From Hemileia vastatrix (lineage: Eukaryota > Basidiomycota > Pucciniomycetes > Pucciniales > Zaghouaniaceae): a stretch of 64,000 nucleotides of DNA. The stretch lies in the NCBI GenBank assembly GCA_030280995.1, contig JASXTE010000005.1, positions 28,998,501-29,062,500 of the forward strand, in the 5' to 3' direction. A program made the translations under genes and the position numbers. The notes under the pieces were generated by a model that saw nothing but the letters and a program-made list of their open reading frames with translations, was not told the DNA's origin and searched no databases. Shown piece after piece: positions 59,567-64,000 of this stretch (position 1 is the stretch's first letter; the number at the start of each line of letters is the position of its first letter).

Positions 59567-60743
59567 TGTCAGCCTAAATATCCTTAGGACTGAGTATTTC
59601 TTATGCTTAAAATAAGATAACCTTAATTAGATTAAGCTTATATCTTAAAAATAAGGTTAAAATAATAATATATATTATTTTATTATATATATATATAATT
59701 ATTATTCTATTATATAATTTATAATAGTTTAAATAGCTTATCCATGGCCTAATAATACTTATTAAGGTGTTAATGGAGTCATAATATACTTATCTTAAGT
59801 GATATGAAGTAATTATTGACATACATAAGCTTATATGTATACATAAATCTCATATTCAGTGAAATATGCAGTATATTATGTATATTTAGGTATATAAGTG
59901 GGTTTTAGCCCCTTAATAGCCTATAACCTTTGTTTTTCTGCTTATTTTAGGTCATATGGACGAAATCAGTGGACTCACAACGCCTACAGAAGCATAGACA
60001 CCTATATCAGGCGCATACACCCAGTTTGGACAGCTAAAATTACTTCCTTGGATGGTTATTCACGGATTTATGGGTTGGAAAGATGTTTCTGGGTTAATGT
60101 GGATGCTTGGGGATGTTATTGGGGGCTTGGACATTTTATTTGTTTCCTTTATATGATTTTAGTTTCATTAAATCTCTTTTTGATCTTTTATTTTACCTGT
60201 TTCTTTATGGTATCCGCTTTTATCTGGGATTTCTATTTATGGTATGGCTCTGTGTTATTATTAATAGTGATGGAGGGTCCTTACTGGAGGTCTGGGTGTT
60301 GAAACTGCTTGAAGTGGACGCCATGGGGAGGTGATGGGCCCTCACAGTGCTGTAATTGCCGGGGATAGCAGTGACATCATCTGGATTGAAGGTCTGTGCA
60401 CTCCAGTGGATTTGGGTATAAGTAAGGAGGGATTTTGACGGTTTATTATCATCATTCAATTACTACACTTCAAACAAACATTACACTACAATTATTAACA
60501 TTCAGAAATATATTATAAAGCCCTTATAAATTGATATTATCTTTATAAAAGCTATAACTATATTTTATTCTTCTATTTTCCACCACTAGCACGCATTTAA
60601 ATCCAAGTATTGTGAGTTTTATTTGAGTATAACTATTCTATTAATCTTCCCCTGAGGTTTAATCACTAAATCATTTATTAATAAGTAGTAGGACCATAAA
60701 ATAACACTATTATATCATACTTATATACTAGACAGTACTGACA
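59567..60743 (+). repeat. E3 5' LTR
   Basis: 1177 bp from TGTCAGCC to TACTGACA, by analogy with the E1/E2 ends. No second copy is in the window, so the boundaries rest on these motifs and on the primer site 2 nt downstream. The frames at 59898-60459 overlap on both strands and are not credible genes. Confidence 0.75.
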
Positions 60744-60745
60744 AT

Positions 60746-60758
60746 TGGGGGTCTTTCC
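60746..60758 (+). other. E3 putative primer binding site
   Basis: TGGGGGTCTTTCC, two substitutions from the 13-mer shared by E1 and E2, at the same 2-nt spacing from the LTR. Confidence 0.7.
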
Positions 60759-61253
60759 TTATATTTTACTTATTATTTAGTATAAGCCTTGGGACGTGAT
60801 TTTTACCTTAGTACAACTCAAAATTAACCAAATATTTGGGTCTGCGGCATATTAGTGGGTCATCATAGCTCATTGATTGCGGAAAAGAACCCTTATAATA
60901 ATTGTACTAATTTTTTATCATAAAAATTAGATATTTACAGTAGTAACTGTACCCAATATAAACCCAATTTCACTTGGTATTTGGACACCAATATAACACC
61001 CAATAAAATTGGTATTTGGCTAAAGCTTGGTAAGCTAATTATTCACCCTTATAGAGGTCTAGTTAAACTTATTATTATATTTTTAACAGATTTTTTCGAA
61101 TTTTTCTTATATTTTATTTAAATAAATAAAGATATAAATTCAGGGTAAGCTCCATTGCTTTTTTATTAGTAATATAATTACTAATATCTTTTGTCTACTA
61201 ATTCCACAGAGTTTTTCCTTTTGTAGACGTAAAATATTGTTATTCTGAACAAT
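60759..61253 (+). other. E3 untranslated leader
   Basis: About 500 bp, no coding region. A weakly repeated CCAATATAACACCCAATAAA/TTGGTATTTGG segment lies around 60950-61025. Confidence 0.55.
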
Positions 61254-61832
61254 ATGAGTGCTCCTCAGGATAGTGTAAGTGAACAGCCTGCTTATAATAC
61301 CAGGTCTAAAGCTAATAAAAACTTTCCAGGACATCACCATGGAGGGACAACAGTACCCCCAACCAGAAAGCATGAGTATAGAGGAAAAGGACGCCCTCTT
61401 AAAAAAGATAACTATCAAAAAGACGTCTCCTCCTCTTCAGGATCAACTGTCCCATCTGGCCAAACAGGTTCTGAAGCTAGAGGAATCAAAATCTCTCATG
61501 TTCAAAGAAGTAGAGCAGTTGCAAAACAATTGCAAGGTAGGATTTCAGTAGATGAATCAGGCAATGGCAGAATTAAAGGGAGGCCAGCCCAGTCAATCAA
61601 ATCAGCAACCCCCTATCCAAGGAGGGTCCACTCACTCCCAGGAGAAAATCCTGGTAGACAAATGGAAATGGGACTGGTTTCACCAACAGTGGACAAGCCA
61701 CAGTTGCAACAGGGATCCGCCCCCTCATCTGACTTCCTCAGCTCACCCTTACAAGGGAAAAAAGCGCCAAAAATCAGGCCTGGCAACCATCCCTTGGTAA
61801 GTAACTTACCCTCTCAGATTAGACATAATACT
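61254..61832 (+). pseudogene. E3 Gag-Pol N-terminus (truncated by X4)
   Basis: Starts MSAPQDSVSEQPAYNTRSKA, parallel to YNLRPRA in E1. Continues with a low-complexity Ser/Gly/Pro region, then QMEMGLV and LSSPLQGKK as in E1. The frame runs on into the X4 end and stops at 61880. Only the disordered N-terminus is present, with no gag domain. Confidence 0.8.
61339..61800 (+). pseudogene. E3 overlapping alternative-frame protein (one stop)
   Basis: In the +1 frame from ATG 61339: MEGQQYPQPESMSIEEKDAL, LLKKITIKKT, LQDQLSHLAKQVLKLEE (coiled coil), one TAG at 61549, then KILVDKWKWDWFHQQW, HPYKGKKRQK and a final ATIPW-stop at 61800. Matches the E1 frame at about half its residues in the first 45 positions, and the E2 frame in motif order. 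The stop sits directly before an ATG. Confidence 0.7.
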
Positions 61833-63777
61833 CACCACAGAAAAAATGGGGGGGTATTGCTAGCAATACCCCTTGCTTGAGCTCCGTTGAGCCACAAATC
61901 TATGCTTGAATTATGCACACATCATCACCATGTAGGAAATTGTTTGGCCTTACATTTAGTCAGAGATTTGTCACAGATTGAGCTCAAGATGAACCTACAT
62001 TGATCACCGTTTGATCTTGTAAAATCCTAATTTGATCATCAGTTAAGCTCCCTTTGATCTCACTTTGATCTAACATAAGCTTTTGCATATCCAATATGTC
62101 AACTATTCACTTTCAAAAAGATTCATAATGAATTTCACATGGAATATTAGAAACGAAACCAGTAATTTTGAGTAAATGTCTCATCAAAATGATTAATCTA
62201 CAACAAAATACCATCAAAATTCAATCTGATTACTGAAAACTTTTGTTAAAATGACTAATAGATATTTAAATTGGAAAATAATATTCCATTTCTCAATTTC
62301 AAATTCAAAATATAAATCCTCGTTTGAAATGTGAATTTTGTAGATTCCTTGCCTTCCTATATTATGAGTAATATTTGAGGTATTTTACACCTTTGTAAAT
62401 ATGGTGTTGTGCTCCTAGAAATTATCTCTGTTTCAATTCAACTTTATTGAAGCTTGAGTCCAGAATGATAAATATTTTATAACTATTTTGAGAAAAAAGT
62501 CACTAGTAATGAATTTAGCCTTTTATCTGTCCTTTATTAAACCTCACTTAATCCTACTTAAATCCAAATTGACCCACAAAAACCTTATTTGGGATATTTT
62601 TTAGCCCAGGATGATTCAAGATTGGAGCAAAATATTATTTTAAATATCCAATATGCCTATTGATTAAATTTCTTCAAGCTTACTTTAAATTCACATTAAC
62701 ATTAACTTTCACAGGAAATATTAAACACAAATCTTGAAAATATAGTATTTAAAATCATAATAAATATAATATAATATGCTTACAACAAAATTTTCTTTCT
62801 GGATTAATTGAAACGAAAAATTGTTCATTTGTGAAAATAGAAAAAATACTATCCATCCTGAATTTAGAATTCATTTTTAAAAATTTAATGCCCCCTCACT
62901 TTCAAGTTTATCATGTATTTCGAAAATTATATTTTTAATAATTTTGTGAATAGTACACCTGAGATATAAACTTGGGGATATCAAAAACTAAAACATCAGC
63001 AAATTGAAATGTTTTTTATTGTTATGAATGGAAATAATGATTGAAAAACACCATTAGAGCAAGTTTGATTTTGAATAATAGGCATACTTTCTCATGTAAA
63101 TTTCAATAAAAATAATTTTTATTCTTACATAAGTTGCGGTGGATACATTTGAGCTCAAAAAGAATTAAAATTGATAAAATAAGACTTCTATAGTTCATAT
63201 TCAAAAATGAAATCACCCTTCATTATCTACCTGTAAACTATTTTAAATTGAATAATTTCAAAGTCAGTATATACTGATGTTATTTTTTCTTCTAAAAAAT
63301 TTATTAAATAGATTAATAGTCATAAACAGTTGACATAGATGTTAAATTTATATAAGCAATCTTTAATTCATAAAATGATAAAACTATCTTTTATGTAAAA
63401 AGTGATGAAGGAAAAAAATATTATTAAATTTTTGATGCACTATCAATAAAATTGAAGATAGAGCATATCAAAAGTTTAAACTTAATTTCAATTTTGATAT
63501 CATCATTTTATTTTATTTTACTTGAGCAGAAAACAGATTTTAAATCTCAATATAATTTTAAATCCCATTAGTTTGTAGATTTCAACATTTGAAACTATGA
63601 AATAAATATTTATGAAAGAATTTTACAATATTTGCCCTTCTAAAAACTCATAAATCCAACTTCAAATCTTCTAACCTTCACAAGTAACCACAATGCATTC
63701 TGAAAATACTCTATATTTAAATAATTAAAGGTAAATAAAATTATGTTTTTATTCTTTATTTCAATTTTTGATAAATA

Positions 63778-63808
<31 letters not shown>

Positions 63809-64000
63809 ATTTCTTAAAAAGTCTAAGAGGGAACTTAATAGTGGTTTTGGCATTAGATATATAGATTCAACTTTCAAAAAATTTGTTTGGAATAAATTAC
63901 AAAGACAAAAAGGATATATTTTGATGAAAGAATACTGATTTAGGTTCTCTTAAAATATTATTAACCATTTTTATGGAATATTAATCCATGGTTATCATTC
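61833..64000 (-). mobile_element. X4: inverted copy of the giant element's right end, continuing past the window
   Basis: Begins CACCACAG at 61833, inserted in E3 gag, and is the reverse complement of 52895-55062 over the full 2168 bp visible, with only scattered differences. The adjacent ACT (61830-61832) would be one target duplication; the other end is not in view. It includes the (TA)n run at about 63778-63808. No gene. Confidence 0.9.

Larger units (their letters stand above)
59567..61832 (+). mobile_element. E3: 5' part of a third Ty3/gypsy element, interrupted by X4
   Basis: Has a 5' LTR, a primer binding site, a leader and the start of gag. It stops at the CACCACAG terminus of an inverted X copy; the rest may lie beyond the window. 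The gag start is related to E1 and E2 in protein motifs, but the LTR sequence is different. Confidence 0.85.

Noticed and set aside
59898..60459. Frames of 75-134 codons in the E3 LTR
   Set aside because: Overlapping frames on both strands within a non-coding LTR, without recognisable features.
52895..64000. 52895-55062 and 61833-64000 as two long arms of one terminal-inverted-repeat element around 55063-61832
   Set aside because: The family ends (CTGTGGTG/CACCACAG) face inward, and the inner flanks are unrelated (a DDE gene and E3 gag). ATA pairs 55063 with 26602, not with 61830.

Overview
The window is a graveyard of nested transposable elements from a very AT-rich fungal genome. I saw no host housekeeping gene, tRNA or rRNA. 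Spliceosomal introns of about 55-60 nt, chromodomain Ty3/gypsy elements, PIF/Harbinger genes with a NAM/SANT-like partner, a Tnp2-type transposase and a transposon-borne Tet-like dioxygenase together suggest a basidiomycete, most likely a rust fungus (Pucciniales). The species is inference.

Layout. 1-20208 is the right end of a large repeat ('X', copy X1) split by two gypsy elements. E1 (258-9981, minus strand, 1502-bp LTRs, target duplication ATAAA) and E2 (10315-19480, plus strand, about 1.14-kb LTRs, target duplication GTTTT) can both be excised on paper to restore a continuous X1 sequence. 20209-26604 holds decayed PIF/Harbinger genes: a coiled-coil partner on the plus strand and the C-terminal half of a DDE transposase on the minus strand. 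26605-55062 is the main discovery: a 28.46-kb X element with matching termini (CACCACAG...CTGTGGTG), 3-bp target duplications (ATA), and the two halves of one DDE transposase gene on its two sides (C-half at 25761-26604, N-half at 55063-55477). The terminal CAC and 3-bp duplication fit the CACTA (EnSpm) superfamily, and the element carries a Tnp2-type transposase.

Inside the 28-kb element, in order: an SNF2 ATPase pseudogene; a minus-strand gene of an unrecognised family; the decayed Tnp2 transposase; a second, plus-strand member of the unrecognised family; a 2-kb block of GATC-centred palindromes arranged as a larger inverted repeat; a recent 1537-bp tandem duplication; a multi-exon gene of unknown function; a nearly intact Tet-like 2OG-Fe(II) dioxygenase on the minus strand; three hairpins with a constant head and different stems; an array of at least 12 unrelated hairpins; and several kilobases of AT-rich right-end DNA. 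The joint presence of transposase, chromatin remodeller and a putative DNA-methyl oxidase suggests a self-de-silencing transposon. That is inference from known associations of Tet/JBP genes with fungal transposons.

55063-59566 has more Harbinger debris. 59567-61832 is the 5' part of a third gypsy element, E3, interrupted by another inverted X copy (X4, 61833 to the window end) that is almost identical to the right end of the 28-kb element.

The three gypsy elements share a second observation: inside the 5' part of gag-pol, a +1 overlapping frame encodes a more conserved protein than the main frame does, with a start near M-(E/T)-G, a WKWD motif and a final PW-stop. It ends on a GTAAGT that, in the two elements where it can be measured, lies exactly 58 nt from an AG acceptor.
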